DNA of 64,000 nt from Xylogone sp. PMI_703 (Eukaryota > Ascomycota > Leotiomycetes): NCBI GenBank assembly GCA_021399445.1, contig JAJTUQ010000004.1:2480001-2544000 (forward strand). The letters run 5' to 3'. The notes under the pieces are model-generated. The model was not told where the DNA came from. It made no database searches and was given only the letters and a program-made list of their open reading frames with translations. A program made the position numbers and the translations under genes. Positions within the stretch are counted from its first letter, which is position 1, and every line of letters starts with the position of its first letter. Shown here piece after piece: positions 25,089-37,378 of this stretch.

Positions 25089-26887
25089 ATGCCCAAGAGC
25101 AAGAGAAAGATTCATAAAATTGAGAAGCACGAGCATTTGTCAGTGAACGAACCAGCAACCAATGGATCAGTTCAGGAAACCCCCACGCCGTCTGGAACAA
25201 GTTCTAACAAAAGGAGTATAAGTCTCAAAAACTCGAAAAAGGATAGTCCGGATGGGACTTATGATTCACAGAAAGATGCTAAAACTGCAATACACTCCCC
25301 GTCGCCCATCACCTCGAAATCTAGAGCATTGTCTACACAGCCCAGGCGACAGATAATTGTCCCGCGAGAAAGTCGCAGGGGCTTGTTGGCGAGGTTCGCC
25401 CTGTTGCCAGAGGTCGAGAGACCCTACGATTACGAAAAAAGTACGAAATGGATCATCACGTGTCTAGTTGCATTAGCTGCTGCTATTGCGCCCATGGGCA
25501 GTGCTATATTTCTCCGTATGTGTCTATATCTGTTTTTTACAGTTCCATAACTAATCAGTGTTTTCTAGCTGCTCTATCTCAGATTACTGTAGAACTACAC
25601 ACAGACGGAACAACTACTAATCTTAGCATCGCCATGTATATGCTAAGCATGTCAATATTCCCATTATGGTGGTCATCGTTCTCCGAAACATTTGGCCGCA
25701 GGTCTATATATATAGTATCTTTCATACTATACTTAATATGGACTATCATTGCAGCTGTCAGCTCGTCAATTGGCATGCTAGTTGTAATGCGAATACTGGG
25801 AGGCGGCGGGGCCGCTTCTGTTCAGGCTGTTGGCGGGGGTACCGTTTCTGACATCTGGGAATCTGAAGAACGAGGTCGAGCCATGGGAATCTTTTATTTG
25901 GGGCCGCTGTTAGGATCCCTTCTTGCTCCTATAATTGGCGGCGTGTTGACTGAGACATGGGGTTGGCGAAGCACTCAATGGTTCCTGGTGATATCTGGCG
26001 GGTTTATACTGATACTCATAATATCCTTTCTTCCGGAGACGCTCAGCAAACGAGTTGCTCAGGCTAATACTCTAGGAATCTTCCACGAGGAGATGGACGG
26101 GCAGAAGCCGTCGTCGCGGGTCTTTACTCGCAAATCCGTACAGCAGAAGACCAAGAAACTCAGTGCTGTACTCAAGCAGTGCATTATCGAACCATTATAT
26201 GTGATAGGCTACCTACGATTCCCTGTCATCCTCGTTACGGTCTTTGTAGCTAGCATTGCTTTTGGAACTCTCTATGTGTTGAACATATCTGTTCAGCAGA
26301 CGTTTTCCGACCCACCTTATAACTTTGATGCAATCATAGTTGGCCTTCTGTATATCCCAAACTCCTTTGGATATATTGCCTCATCTATCTGGGGTGGTAG
26401 GTGGAATGATCGGATTATGGCACGAGAAGCAGAGGCGGCTGGTCGCTATGATGAATCAGGAAACCTAGTCTACCTACCGGAGGACCGTATGAGAGAAAAC
26501 GCCTGGTTAGCAGCCGCCATGTATCCTGCTGCACTTCTATGGTACGGTTGGACGGCCGAGAAAGGTGCGATGTGGCTTGCTCCTATAATAGCCAATTTCT
26601 TCTTTGGACTTGGCAGCATGATCATCTTTGGTCTTATCTCCACTATGCTCACGGAGCTCGTTGGCAAGAGAAGTAGCAGCGGAGTAGCCCTGAATAACTT
26701 TGTCCGGAATATTCTTAGCTGTGTAGGTGGAATTGTTGCTCATCCTATTATTTCAGCAATTGGAAACGGCTGGCTCTTTACCGGTCTTGCAGTGATATGT
26801 TGGATCACTTCCTTTTCCGGCATCTGGGCGATAAGGCGATATGGTCCTACATGGAGGCTACAGGTAGATCAGCATTTTCAAGAATAG
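25089..26887 (+). CDS. MFS drug:H+ antiporter, DHA1 type
   Basis: Two exons (25089-25515 and 25569-26887) give 581 residues. A hydrophilic, Ser/Lys-rich N-terminus of about 115 residues precedes helix 1 (WIITCLVALAAAIAPMGSAI), as in fungal Qdr/Flr-like transporters. Splicing gives IFLPALSQITVEL. Motif A is degenerate (SETFGRRSIYIVS), motif B is RILGGGGAASVQAVGGG and motif C is GPLLGSLLAPIIGGVLTE, diagnostic of the antiporter branch. The long central loop lies between helices 6 and 7. It probably exports toxic compounds or metabolites across the plasma membrane. It is not next to an obvious pathway; the nearest enzymes are several kb away. The frame is complete. Confidence 0.93.
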
Positions 26888-27130
26888 TCATTCTATGGCC
26901 CACGTTATGGCTAAGATCAAATTGATGCTCTGAGGGCTCGCGTTTTCAAAATCCCATTAATCAAATACGAAATCACAAGATGCGTTTGCTTGTAGGGCTT
27001 GATCACCAATGCAGAGTCCTTCGTGGCATTGGAGTACTTTAGCCCTGCTCGGCACCGCCTGCATCCCCGCAACTGGCCACGTGATATGAAAACTCCCCGT
27101 ACATAGTATCGCGGGTCCACTCTCCAAGTT
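26888..27130. other. intergenic
   Basis: Short spacer between the MFS stop and the repeat at 27131. Nothing was seen. Confidence 0.3.
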
Positions 27131-27371
27131 CCTTCTTTATCGATTGATCTCTACTCAGATAGGAGTGAGTAGAGTTATTGCTGCACTGATATTGCAATTG
27201 AAGGGTAAATTATCGAAAACAGAAAAAGAAGAAGAATTCATTCGTTTGCAACGCCAGAGGCAACAGGCCGGGGTATCTCTATGCTAAACAAGAACTCTCA
27301 CAAAAAACCCTCCCACACGACTGCCACGCAAGTTGACAAGTCGCAGTTGTGCCCACTCGATTGAGCACCTT
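27131..27371. repeat. dispersed repeat, copy B
   Basis: Same unit as 23737-23970 in the same orientation. It reaches the stop codon of the minus-strand gene that ends at 27370, so it is that gene's 3' flank. This suggests that the gene belongs to a duplicated family whose copies travelled with flanking DNA. Confidence 0.8.
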
Positions 27372-28534
27372 ACAGCATAATACCAGCAACACGGTCTTGG
27401 TGAGTGTCTTCCTCTGCCCGAAGGCGGATCCCCTCCATAACCTGTCCTAACTGCTCCATGTGCTGTCGATTGGTGACAATCCACGGGCCGTGCTCGACCA
27501 AGTGCAGGAACGAATTTGGCAGATGGTCTGCCCAGTCTTCGCCCTCCACAATGTAGCGCAGATAGTGCTCGCCCAGTTCTGCAAAAGTCAAGTATACACA
27601 GTCCCGGTCCTGGGACACAAGGACAAATCTGTATTGGAGATATTGCATTAGAAACGGTTTTCCTTTGAGGGCTGGAGCACAGAGTATCGGACCTGGAAAA
27701 TGCGGAAAATGTAGGCACGTAGGTACTTTTCTGGACGGCTGAGATTGCGGGCGCATTTACTTTACTACGGTACTTACGGGAGCTTTCTTTCGCGTTTCAT
27801 AGCATACTATAAAGCTTCTACGCTTTGCGGGGTTCTAAATTTAAGTCCAAGTACCCCACCTTTCGCATTCTCCAGGCCCAAAACTGCTGTAGATGATGGA
27901 ATAATCCTGTCACAGTCACGAGGGGGAAGGGAACGTACCGTCGGCGTCGGCGACCCATCTGCCGAATGTAGTCGGCATGGGTGCGAATCCATGCGACGAA
28001 TTGGGCCGCTTCTTGCATCCTGACCTGCTTCCCGTTGTGGCGCCGGTCGGCCTTCTTGGTTTCCACGATGGCGTGGATAGTGCCCAGCCAATGCCCCATG
28101 GCCACGAAGGAGTGACCACCGAACACGGGTTCGAACCGTTTTCTTTCGATGGTCCACTCCTGGTGGCCGACAAACCGCAAGCCCAGGGCGATCAAGAAGA
28201 AGATGAGTGATGCATTTACAATTTGCTCATCATTGGTCGCTTGGTTGGGGATTTCGGCGCATTTCTCTTGTTGTTGCTTAATCGTCGAGAACACGCCTTC
28301 CTTGAGGGAGTTGGGCGGGAAGCTATCCATATATTGAGCCCAGGTCTCGTGTGCATCAAGGTTTCCGGCCGCCTGCGTCATGTATGGGACCAAACCGTGC
28401 TCCTCCGGTTCGAAGCCTGGTCTAATCTCCCGCGTCACCCGCAGGAGGAATTGTTCGTAGTTGATTTTGGACGCAGATTGGAGAACGACGTCCGTTTTGC
28501 GGAGGGTATGTCGTACCAGGCTCTGCTGAAACAT
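27370..28534 (-). pseudogene. member of an unrecognised fungal family with E-x-K nuclease-like motif, frame broken
   Basis: The first block (28534 to about 27862) encodes some 225 residues. It includes GFEPEEHGLVPYMTQAAG and a central HAIVETKKADRRH followed by QVRMQEAAQFVAWI. A hydrophobic strand, then E-x-K, then a Gln-containing helix resembles the core of PD-(D/E)xK nucleases; the similarity is weak. An intron (AAG/GTGGGG to TTTATAG at about 27802) leads in frame to YAMKRERKLP. The clear last intron (GTAAGT at 27778 to TTCCAG at 27693) then joins a block (GPILCAPALKGKPFLMQYLQ) one base out of frame. I found no splice choice that repairs this, so a frameshift is likely. An N-terminal exon upstream is possible but could not be joined. 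Function unknown. Confidence 0.5.
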
Positions 28535-29730
28535 CTCGAAAGCATATTAGTTACCAGAGTATATGCATAAAAAGCACATGTGAACAGATATAAACTTACC
28601 CAGCATCGCGCCACTCTCCCGCACCTTGTTGAATATCCAGCAAGCAAAGATCCATGTAGCTCATAAAAAGAAGGGTGAGGACCGTAAAAGTGAAGAGGAC
28701 CAAAGGAGTATGCCGAACAACATCATCATGGACTGGGACTCGGACTGGGACTGGCGAGGGAAATCTCAGAATGTCCAAACCTCGGGACGGTTGTTTCCTT
28801 GACACGAAGCTGATGTTGGCATCACCCGGATGGGTTCCAACTCTGCGGAATAATTCGAGAGTTATTGTCCTCCCAGCCGGGAGCTGGTTGTGACATCGGT
28901 AGTACCAGACCACGGATATAGGGGGGTATAAGCAACCAGTTCAACTGGAGTTCTCCTTTTGTTCCGAGAGGTGTGTTTGCTGAAAAGGAGGGAAACGGGC
29001 AGGTGGAGATAGCTGCTGTAATACGGTAATTAGCATGCTGTGGAAATGGTGTGGAGAGAGGGAGGGAGATGGAGGTGGGTGTGGAGAAAGGCTCAAGCAC
29101 TCCAATACCACAAAGGAGTGAATATGTGCGGTGTGCGTACCCTAGTACCACCCGCATCCGAACTATCGGAGCATGTGAGATCATATGGGGGTATATTCAC
29201 CATTTCGGAAAAGTCCCCCCTTGTATCTTGATGATTTCGCCTTCAAGAACAGAAGAATATTCCGATAATACTACCTTTGTTTTGTAATATTTAGATGACC
29301 ACGGTTCTGCCATTCCACGGGATTTTTAACACATGTATCTAGAGTGTACAGTAAACTTATATGCAACATCTTACCGCATTCACTGTTATTAATTAATTTG
29401 CATATCAATATGGCTGTAAATTCACTACATGCATAGAATCAATTGTAACTATAGACTTCTTATAGCCAGCCTAGTAGTCTTGTGTTATTCACTACGTATT
29501 TAAAAAGAGTAGTGTATGTATAATTAAAAAAAGAGTGAATTAGTAGTTGGTCTACTCAGTTGTGTGGCCCTCATTGTACTTGTTTTCTCGTAGTCAGCGG
29601 CATATTCAGACAATAATCTATTACAGATATTGTAGATAATCTAGAACAAATGTAACGTATATACATGTAAGTATTATCCATACAGTTTCTCTTTGTTCTT
29701 GGGCCGGCGTAGACGGGGCTTTTTTTCCCA
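28535..29730. other. intergenic, AT-rich at right
   Basis: This may hold an upstream exon of the broken gene: an open piece near 28595-28665 ends in a good GTAAGT donor but does not join in phase. From 29.3 to 29.7 kb it is AT-rich and featureless. Confidence 0.35.
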
Positions 29731-31201
29731 CTAATTCCAAGGATATATCGTTTGCTCATGATAACCGTATTTTCTTATAATACGTGCCACCTCATCTATA
29801 TCTGCTTCACTCATCTGCTCCACTCGATCTTTGGCTTCTTGTAATTTTGCTTGCCCCTTAAATATTCCTTCTTTTGCCCCCTGAAGTAAGCTTATCACGT
29901 CTGCCTTTGTACGGCCTTTAGAGTTCCGCTCTTCGGGGTCATCAGTCGATGGGAATTGATTTAGCTCTTCTTCTAAATCATTCTTCTTTTGCAGGTTCGA
30001 ATTAAGACCAGCTTCTAGAGGTTGAATATAATGTAATGATTTCGTCCTTTCGAAGAGTGCGTCATTCATCTCGTCCCATTCACGACGTGCTGCATCGAAA
30101 GCTGAACCATTGAATGCCGAGGGCCAGCCATGCTTTATATAAAGCTCTTTGTAGCTATCATACTGATAATCGCAAAAGAGAAGGTCTTCCGCAGAATTCT
30201 AATAACGATATTAATACCTCTATGTATTCCAAAATTCCGTATAAAATTCCGTATACATACCCGTTCTAGAAAACCAGGGAGATATTCCAAGTCAATACGT
30301 CTTTGCATATAATCCCCCAATGCTTCTATTGCTGGCCGTGAAGCAAACTCGTCGAGGTCGAAGCAGGTAGCAGGGCGAAGGGCACCTTCAGTTTTTGTCC
30401 CTTTAAGCACAGGGTCAAAGCTGCCTCTTAGGTGTGTTTTGGATTCTTTTGACTGATGGTCAGATATCGCTTCTATTGAAGGGTCGAGACTCCAGAGGCG
30501 CTATATATGAGCATTAACAGCTTAGCTTTCACATCTGATTTCTTATGAGTGAATCACCTACTAGTTTTCAGGTTGACAGCCAGGAACCTGTGGTAGGGAT
30601 GAGTGAGAACGACATGCCAAGGTTTTATGCACATTCCCTGCTCATAGCAAAGGCGACGACCTTCATTATTATCTAGCAGCTTAAAGTCGAGATCATCCTC
30701 ATCGCCGAACGGATCCGTGATTCGTGGTATTATGAGACCCTCTCGCCAGTCAACAAAGGAAGTTCCAAAGACAAAACCGTTCGGTGAAGTTCCAAATTTG
30801 ATCGAGGAATCATTGACCCAGTTGTACATCGGCTTGTTCACCCTCACATATGGCAACAATTGTAGTAAAATCACTGCGTCGTCAGACATGTTGAGCTTCT
30901 TGGCAAGTGTGATGTCGATGGTGTGAGGTGGATAAGCTACTCCATCAGGATTGAGATAGTGCATCTTAATAAGTAACTCGTAGAAATCTCTCATTTTATT
31001 TGCTAGCTCATAAATGAACTCTCGGTCTGAATTGTTTGGCTGAAAATGACCAGGTAGTGAAGGGATGAACCCCAGATGAATACTTAGAGCGAAGCATATT
31101 AGGATAAACACTACCCTAAACCATCGAAATCTAGACAGATGCCGAAACTTTGCGGGCCCTGAAGCGACAAGTGGCTTGCCTTTCGCAAGACCAGCCTTCA
31201 T
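29731..31201 (-). CDS. hypothetical protein with N-terminal membrane segment and coiled-coil C-terminus
   Basis: Three exons (31201-30558, 30489-30261, 30198-29731) sum to 1341 bases, 446 residues. A basic start is followed by one transmembrane segment (WFRVVFILICFALSIHLGF). Exon 1 ends with a region containing MCIKPWHVVLTHPYHRFLAV, exon 2 has ATCFDLDEFASRPAIEAL, and exon 3 is Lys/Glu-rich with probable coiled coil (QKKNDLEEELNQF). The first intron must use a GAG acceptor at 30490; the commoner-looking TATATAG acceptor shifts the frame. I do not recognise the family; such single-pass proteins are common as unknowns in fungi. The model is plausible, not proven. Confidence 0.65.
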
Positions 31202-32425
31202 TTTGAGGAAATACTATTTGCTATGTGTCGCAGACAGAGCTGCTGAGGTATGAGGTGTCGTTGGAATCCAACGCCAAGCCATAATTTAAAATTGTCTGAT
31301 CCCAACAAGGCTAGCCCACAGTCCATATCGCGTACACATATATAAAAAACACAAAAGGGGGATGCTCTGGCTCATAGAGCAGTTTGACTGAAATCTCAAT
31401 CAGCTGACCCATATCCCAGTATTCTGTAGTTAACTAATCCCAGCGCATAGCTCAGCAGTCTAATAACGAATCAACTGTCACATGAGCCTTACATTTCTCT
31501 TTATAGGCGAGCGTTTACATAAAATAACAAGGCTATTATAACCGTAATCACTATTAATTCCATCAAAATTTATATTTTTAAGAGGTGTTCATTTTATTGT
31601 TCGATAAGCTATTTATATTATAATAATCTAGTTATAAAGTTCAGATAAACGTAAGGCCGGGAAAGCAAAGTAAGTAAACCGTAAAAGCACGTGAGAGTTA
31701 GTAGTCCGTACGCTACTATACATAATTTTCAGCTCTTCCTGTAATATTACACTCTTTAGCTCAGAATTGATTTAATTACCTGTACTGTAACTATAAGTTG
31801 TAATAGAAAGTTGTTAAGAATATGTATATCTATGTTAATTACTTTCCCTGACTGAGGTAATAAGCAAAAGAAGAGGCTAATTAAACGAGCCGATAATTAA
31901 CTATTTAAATTTTAAATTATAAAAACTATATAACATAATATAATATAAAATAAAAGTTATGAAGGCTTAAAACCTGTAAGGCAGAAATGAAAATATATTC
32001 TTTATCTGTAATCATAGATCTAGCTATTAAAACATGTTAATGGCTGCCTGTCTTATGATATAAGTGAAATTATATACCGGGATCTCATAACATTCAACTA
32101 AAGTTGTTCTAAGAATACATAACTAAATGTAAATTAATATCTGAACCCTATAATTACAGATAGGAGCTAGTACTTCCGTAGTTGTAGGACCCTGATAAGC
32201 GGTGTCAGGATTGCTTAGTTCATAATATCAAGCGCAAAGGAAATGCAATTCGATTCCTCCCTATCTTTTCTGGTACAACAATACTATAATCTTACATAGC
32301 AAGTAGTCTAGAGACTGCAACTTCTCCGTAAATGACTCGTTTTAAACATATTCAACAGCGACGGAATCGTATCGTTTGCCTGTTTAGAACTCTCTCAGCT
32401 CTAGCTATAGAAGAAAAAGAGACTG
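31202..32425. other. AT-rich gene-free island
   Basis: The stretch from about 31500 to 32160 is strongly AT-rich, with TAATAT and TTAAAT-like runs and no open frame of note. It looks like RIP-mutated or relic repeat DNA. No element ends were seen. Confidence 0.5.
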
Positions 32426-34501
32426 TTACATACCCTTATGTACCAACTCGTATTTGGTGGACGCAGATTGATATGTTACCTCCACACTGTATTGCAGTAC
32501 ATTGTACAGATTACCATCTTTCCCAAGTTTTACATCAAACGCATCCGCCGGTAAATCTCCAACCTTAACATTTAGGCGGGCAAGTACATCCACTTTATCG
32601 TCGAGGTAAACCACTGCAGGACGGTTGGCGCGATCGCAGTAAATGAGTAATTCTACTTCTGTCAGAGGACCATATGTAGACTTTATAGCTTTGAAAAATT
32701 GAAAGGTGTATGGCTTGTCTTCATTTACAGTGTCACCCTGTGGGAATGATTAGATCTGTAAGTTAGAGAACTTGAAAGGAGAGCAAATACTCTTTTAATA
32801 AACCAATTCATAGCAAGAGTTCTCCATGTCCCATCATAATCGTAAAAGTACCTGCAGTGAGTTAGATATGCTCTCTTTGATTATGACGTTCAGACAAGGA
32901 ATTAGAGACAGACTTTCGACTAGCTGAGTGTATCTTCTCGTTGAAAATAGCCCCAGAGTTTATACCAAGATGCTTCCTCGCAATACGCGACGTCAAGCGT
33001 AACTTTGAGTTTTTTGGATCAGATTGGGCTACTCCTTTCAGGACAGCTCCTCGAACAACAGCACTCCATCCGTATGGTGGTTGGAGCACTTCGACTTTGT
33101 TGCTCACTTCCTCTTTGATTCGCTCGCGAAGATACATGCTCCTTCCGAAGCCTCCCACGAGGAGAACTGCTTTGACTTCCCTGTTCGTCGTCTGAATCTG
33201 CTCGAGAACCAATTTGACGACTTCGATTATCACGGGCTCAAGAATTTCCTTCACAGTTGAGGATTTAAGGGTTAATTTTCCTTTTTTGATCGAAAGCGTC
33301 TCGTTGGTGGCAAGTCCTGCGACGGGGACTTTCCAAGTCTGGTCTTTCACGGTTGATGTGTATTGAATCTTAACCTAGTTGATCTCGGATCAGTTATCCT
33401 CAGAATTTCGAGCTGATCGGGCTTACTATCTGATCAAAGTAATCCATAGCTTCACTGAGTACATCCTCATCCCATCCATCTTGCTGGCTAAGCTGAACTT
33501 CTAAATATTCCTTGAATCTTCGATTAAGATACGTACTTCCACAAAGCCCCCCCGTGCCTGGCGCTGCCTCCTTGACCTCTAGAATAGGCTCAAGGCTGAT
33601 GACAGTATATGAAATCAAATCGACTGTTCCACCTCCAGCATCACATACGACAAAAGTGTCTCCGGGTTTAAGATAACGTAGATCCTGGCGTTGCAGAGCA
33701 TAGGTTGCTGCGGCTTCCTAAGAACTGTCACAACTCATAGCTCAAGTTGAAATTTACCAACTTACCGGTTCTGATACCAGCAAAATAGGCGTATCAGCTC
33801 CCAAGCCCGCTCCTTCTGCTGCTGTGAGTGTTTTTTCTCTCGCAGATTCATTCCAGACAGCCGGTACAGTCAGGACGAATTGTAGCAGTATTGTCTTCGC
33901 TTGAAGTTCGCCTAGCTGGAGCTGGAGCATATGCATAAGGTGTTTCTTAAGGGCTGCTAGATAATCTGTCGCGAGTTGCTGAGCATTGTGATCCGCATCT
34001 AAGTGGAGATTATTCGGGTGTGGGTAACGGTCGGCAGGAACTTTCTCTTCAGGCTTGTACGAAGATTCAAGATCTCTGTGGACAAAAAATGATTAGATCA
34101 ATTACTCCAGAAAATATGCTATCACTTACAGCTTGAACCATTGATGACAAGGAAGGTCGTCTTTGATCTGATAGCCCCACTTGAAACTTCCTGGCGCTTC
34201 CTTATCATACAATATCTGGGTAGGAACCTTTTCACTACTTTTATCCAGAGGAGAGCTCAGTCCAGGCCACTGCTGTATAATGTTTATATTTGACTAGTCG
34301 TTTTCGTAGGCGAAGAAGTCAGCAAAAATTCCATCTGCAAGGCGCAATAAAACGGGTTCTCACATCATGAGTACTTCCCCACGCGACTCCAGAGAAGGTG
34401 GTTCCAAAGTCTATGCCCACCACAATCTTTCTTTCCTGCGTTGGATTAATAACCTTCACGTCCAACTTCTTCAGAAGTTCAGAGAGCTCAGAAGCCGACA
34501 T
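32426..34501 (-). CDS. Hsp70-like ATPase (fungal HSPA12-type)
   Basis: Multi-exon gene with an actin/Hsp70 ATPase fold. Phosphate 1 motif KIVVGIDFGTTFSGVAWG lies near residue 25. Then come FVLTVPAVWNESAREKTLTA (connect 1), phosphate 2 FVVCDAGGGTVDLISY and the adenosine motif AVLLVGGFGRSMYL. Introns include 34363-34294 and 34129-34076; another spans from AAA/GTCTGT near 32908 to CACTGCAG near 32852, giving SASRKYFYDYDGTW. The canonical substrate-binding domain is replaced by a beta-rich C-terminus ending in a segment rich in Val and Tyr. These divergent Hsp70-like proteins are expanded in filamentous fungi and mostly uncharacterised. No lesion was seen. Confidence 0.87.
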
Positions 34502-35201
34502 CCTTGCTGTCTGTAATTAATAGAGATCCAAAGCAAATATTGAAGCAGAGAGAACCCCGACGGTAGACAACGCTTATTTGACCTCGGCGCTAAAGAAGGA
34601 GTAGTGGTTTGTCGGAGCCTCGTGGTTCGTGTCAGATCATTAAGGGGTAGTGACCAACAGGCTCTCATGCAGAACATCCTGCAGCCACTTTCACATGAAC
34701 CTCCTCCAATTCTCGATTTTATCAAGTCCTCTTTTGCTAAGAAGGCATTCGTAAACTTCTGGGCGCTTTAAATGGTTGTGCGATTAAACCAACTATTTAT
34801 ACTCCAAACTTGAAAACTAAATTAATTTTACGTTTCTGCGGTGATAGAAAAGCTGGCTGCATCGATGTTCAAGTTAAGCGCCCGGAAATGCGGGACGAGG
34901 GAGTTATCACCTAAGATACTTCGCAGACCCAACTACCCCCGAAAGACCTGCATCAAGGCCCAATTTGTGAATTTTGATTCGGCGCTGATACGGGTTACCG
35001 AGGAACTAATATTTTTTTGGCCAAGGTACCTTGCCTACTTAAAACATTTGAAGATTCGAAGTGCTTCATCTACCACACTTCGCTTTTCAAAGCCTCGGGG
35101 AGTGAAGACTAACTCCCCTTGAAGCATTATCAAAACAGCATCTTCAGTCTCAGGGGGTTTGAAGAAAACGCCAAATAAACTCGCAGTGACGCTGGGGCAA
35201 T
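34502..35201. promoter_or_regulatory. divergent promoter region
   Basis: Spacer between the Hsp70-like and coiled-coil genes, which diverge. An open stretch at 34841-35122 on the plus strand has no domain and was not called. Confidence 0.35.
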
Positions 35202-37028
35202 ATGGATCTTAGTAGACGCATACCGGAGGAGATCGTGAGTATTATCTAGAGCCTTTACGGTGGTTCCGTTCTAAGTTCGCAAAGTCAGAACTAGAGAATC
35301 TCTCTCCAGACAGTCAGGGGAGATCATACCACGCCGCGCAATATACACAAACAGCACGACCCTCACAGTCCGATGCTAGATCGACTCAAAATCCCCGAGA
35401 AAGACATAGAAATCCCTCAGAAGCTTCACAGAAAGTAACTCGACCCTCTGACACCGCGGGATGTACTCGGGCAGGTGACTATGAAGCATCTAGTAGCGCA
35501 AAAGCAGCCAATCAAGCACCAAATGAGTATCAAGAAGATGATGACTTTAAACTAAGAGGTAAATCACCATTACCGTACATAATTGAGGCTGCTGCTGACA
35601 GAATAGGCCCACGCAGAACCCTGAGTACTCCAACGAACGAAACTGAGTATTACTCGACATCCGACTTGGAACAATTTCAAATATTGCGGCAGAAATACGC
35701 GAAGTTGGAACAAAAATATAGGCACCTCCAATCACAACACGAGCAGACTTTACATTGCATACAAAAGGAGAAACGGACTATTGAATCTCTGAAAATCACT
35801 TTACAAAAGTCAGAGGCTGAGAGGGCAGACATCCAGCAACGACTTGAGGAAGCGTCAAACACCATATTTCGATTACGACCACAGAGACAAGAGTATACGG
35901 AGAGTGAAATCGAAGAGGACTACGAGAGATTAGTCAAAGGGGTAAAAAATTGGGTAAGTATCAACTGTGAATCATTTGTGGAGGATGATTTACTTGGGTT
36001 TGACGCGCTTGGGCATCGTAAGCTACCGCCTGGTGATCACTTTGAGGCTTCTGAAGAAATTATACTACAATTTCAGTCTCAATCTATGCGATGGATTGAT
36101 GCAAAAGAACATATATTAGTGGCGGTCGTTATGCGGTATCTTTATCAACAAATTTTGAACCAGCATTTCTCTATACTTCTCTATCCCGAGGAACGGGACT
36201 TCCTTGCCAATATCCAGGCAGGAATGGGAAACACAAGACTTCGAAAAGGTGATACATCAAGTCAGAAATATACAAAAGGAGAATAACGAATGATGCAGAC
36301 TTGCTCACTATCGGAACTTGGAAGAATGAAACTATTGCCGCAATTGATAGCTACAAACACTTCGTGAATCGCCGTCATTCGATCGAGGGCCGTCTTACTA
36401 CAGAACTTCGTGACTGCCTTGGTAAAGCTCTGAGTGACCATGAAAACGAGTCAACAATTTCTTCGCTGCGCAAAGAAATAATTGGCCCCACAATCACCCT
36501 CGCTCATAAAGTATGTCTGCACCGCCATGTTCCCTATTTAAAACCAAGCAAACTAATACATCAAAGACTCAATCTTCATCGAGCATTTGGAGTTTCAGAT
36601 ACTCTGACTTTCTAGTTCATAAACCTGGTGAGTTCGGATCGAGGATCCCAAATTTCCTCTCTAATATCCAGGAATTTCGATGCATCAACCTGTCAAATTA
36701 TGGCAAACTCTTGAAACCCGCCAACGAATTGACAACTGAAGAAGCGAGAGAGAAGTTACTTTACGTGTTGGATATTTTCCCGGGCCTATACTGTCAGCGA
36801 GTAACAGCCGGAGATTCTCTACCAGTCTCTACAATAAGCCAACCTATCTTGCTTGTTGCTTTTGCAAGCAAAGAAGTTCCTACGCACAAGGAGCTAGGCC
36901 TCGCAGAGCCTGCCGATTCCGATAGAACTAATCAAAATCGAGCTACATTGCCAGTGCACTCAGAATCACCGAGTCGTAGTCGCGGAATTATCGATAAAAT
37001 GAAGAAATTAGGAGGACTATTGGAATAG
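35202..37028 (+). CDS. hypothetical fungal coiled-coil protein
   Basis: Four exons (35202-35234, 35276-36248, 36299-36510, 36567-37028) give 559 residues in a closed frame. A short start MDLSRRIPEEI is followed by a polar, disordered N-terminus. A long coiled coil begins near LEQFQILRQKYAKLEQKYRH and runs about 75 residues. The C-terminal half is helical, with landmarks FVEDDLLGFDALGH, LTIGTWKNE and LYVLDIFPGLYC. The layout matches a widely spread fungal family of unknown function in which a coiled coil precedes a conserved globular part. Its head-to-head position with the Hsp70-like gene could mean co-regulation, but nothing more is shown. Confidence 0.75.
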
Positions 37029-37378
37029 AATAATCAAAGCCAGTTTAACAAATTCATCTGAAGTGGTCCAGTTTTACAACGGCATAAAGACGTAAGATCA
37101 AACGAACGCCACAGATTCTGAATACGACATAAGCAATTGGAACTAGGGAAAAATTTGAAGTCAAGATATAATTCCATTATCATAAACATATCGCTGGAAT
37201 CTCTCGATAATGTTATGTGCAGTGAGGAATAGCCGTCTTCGGGAAATGTACGTGAGAATGGAAGATTTCCCAAGCTAGCACATTTCTTAGATATCTTCCT
37301 CGACCAGATGCTGTGACAATACTTACCGTTGCCTCTACTTGTGTATACTAAGCCGGATAAAACTTACTTAATGCACTG

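Noticed and set aside
27284..27718. 144-codon alternative frame over the last exon of the broken gene
   Set aside because: Rich in Arg, Gly, Pro and Cys in shadow-frame fashion; the other frame has the hydrophobic pattern of a real protein.
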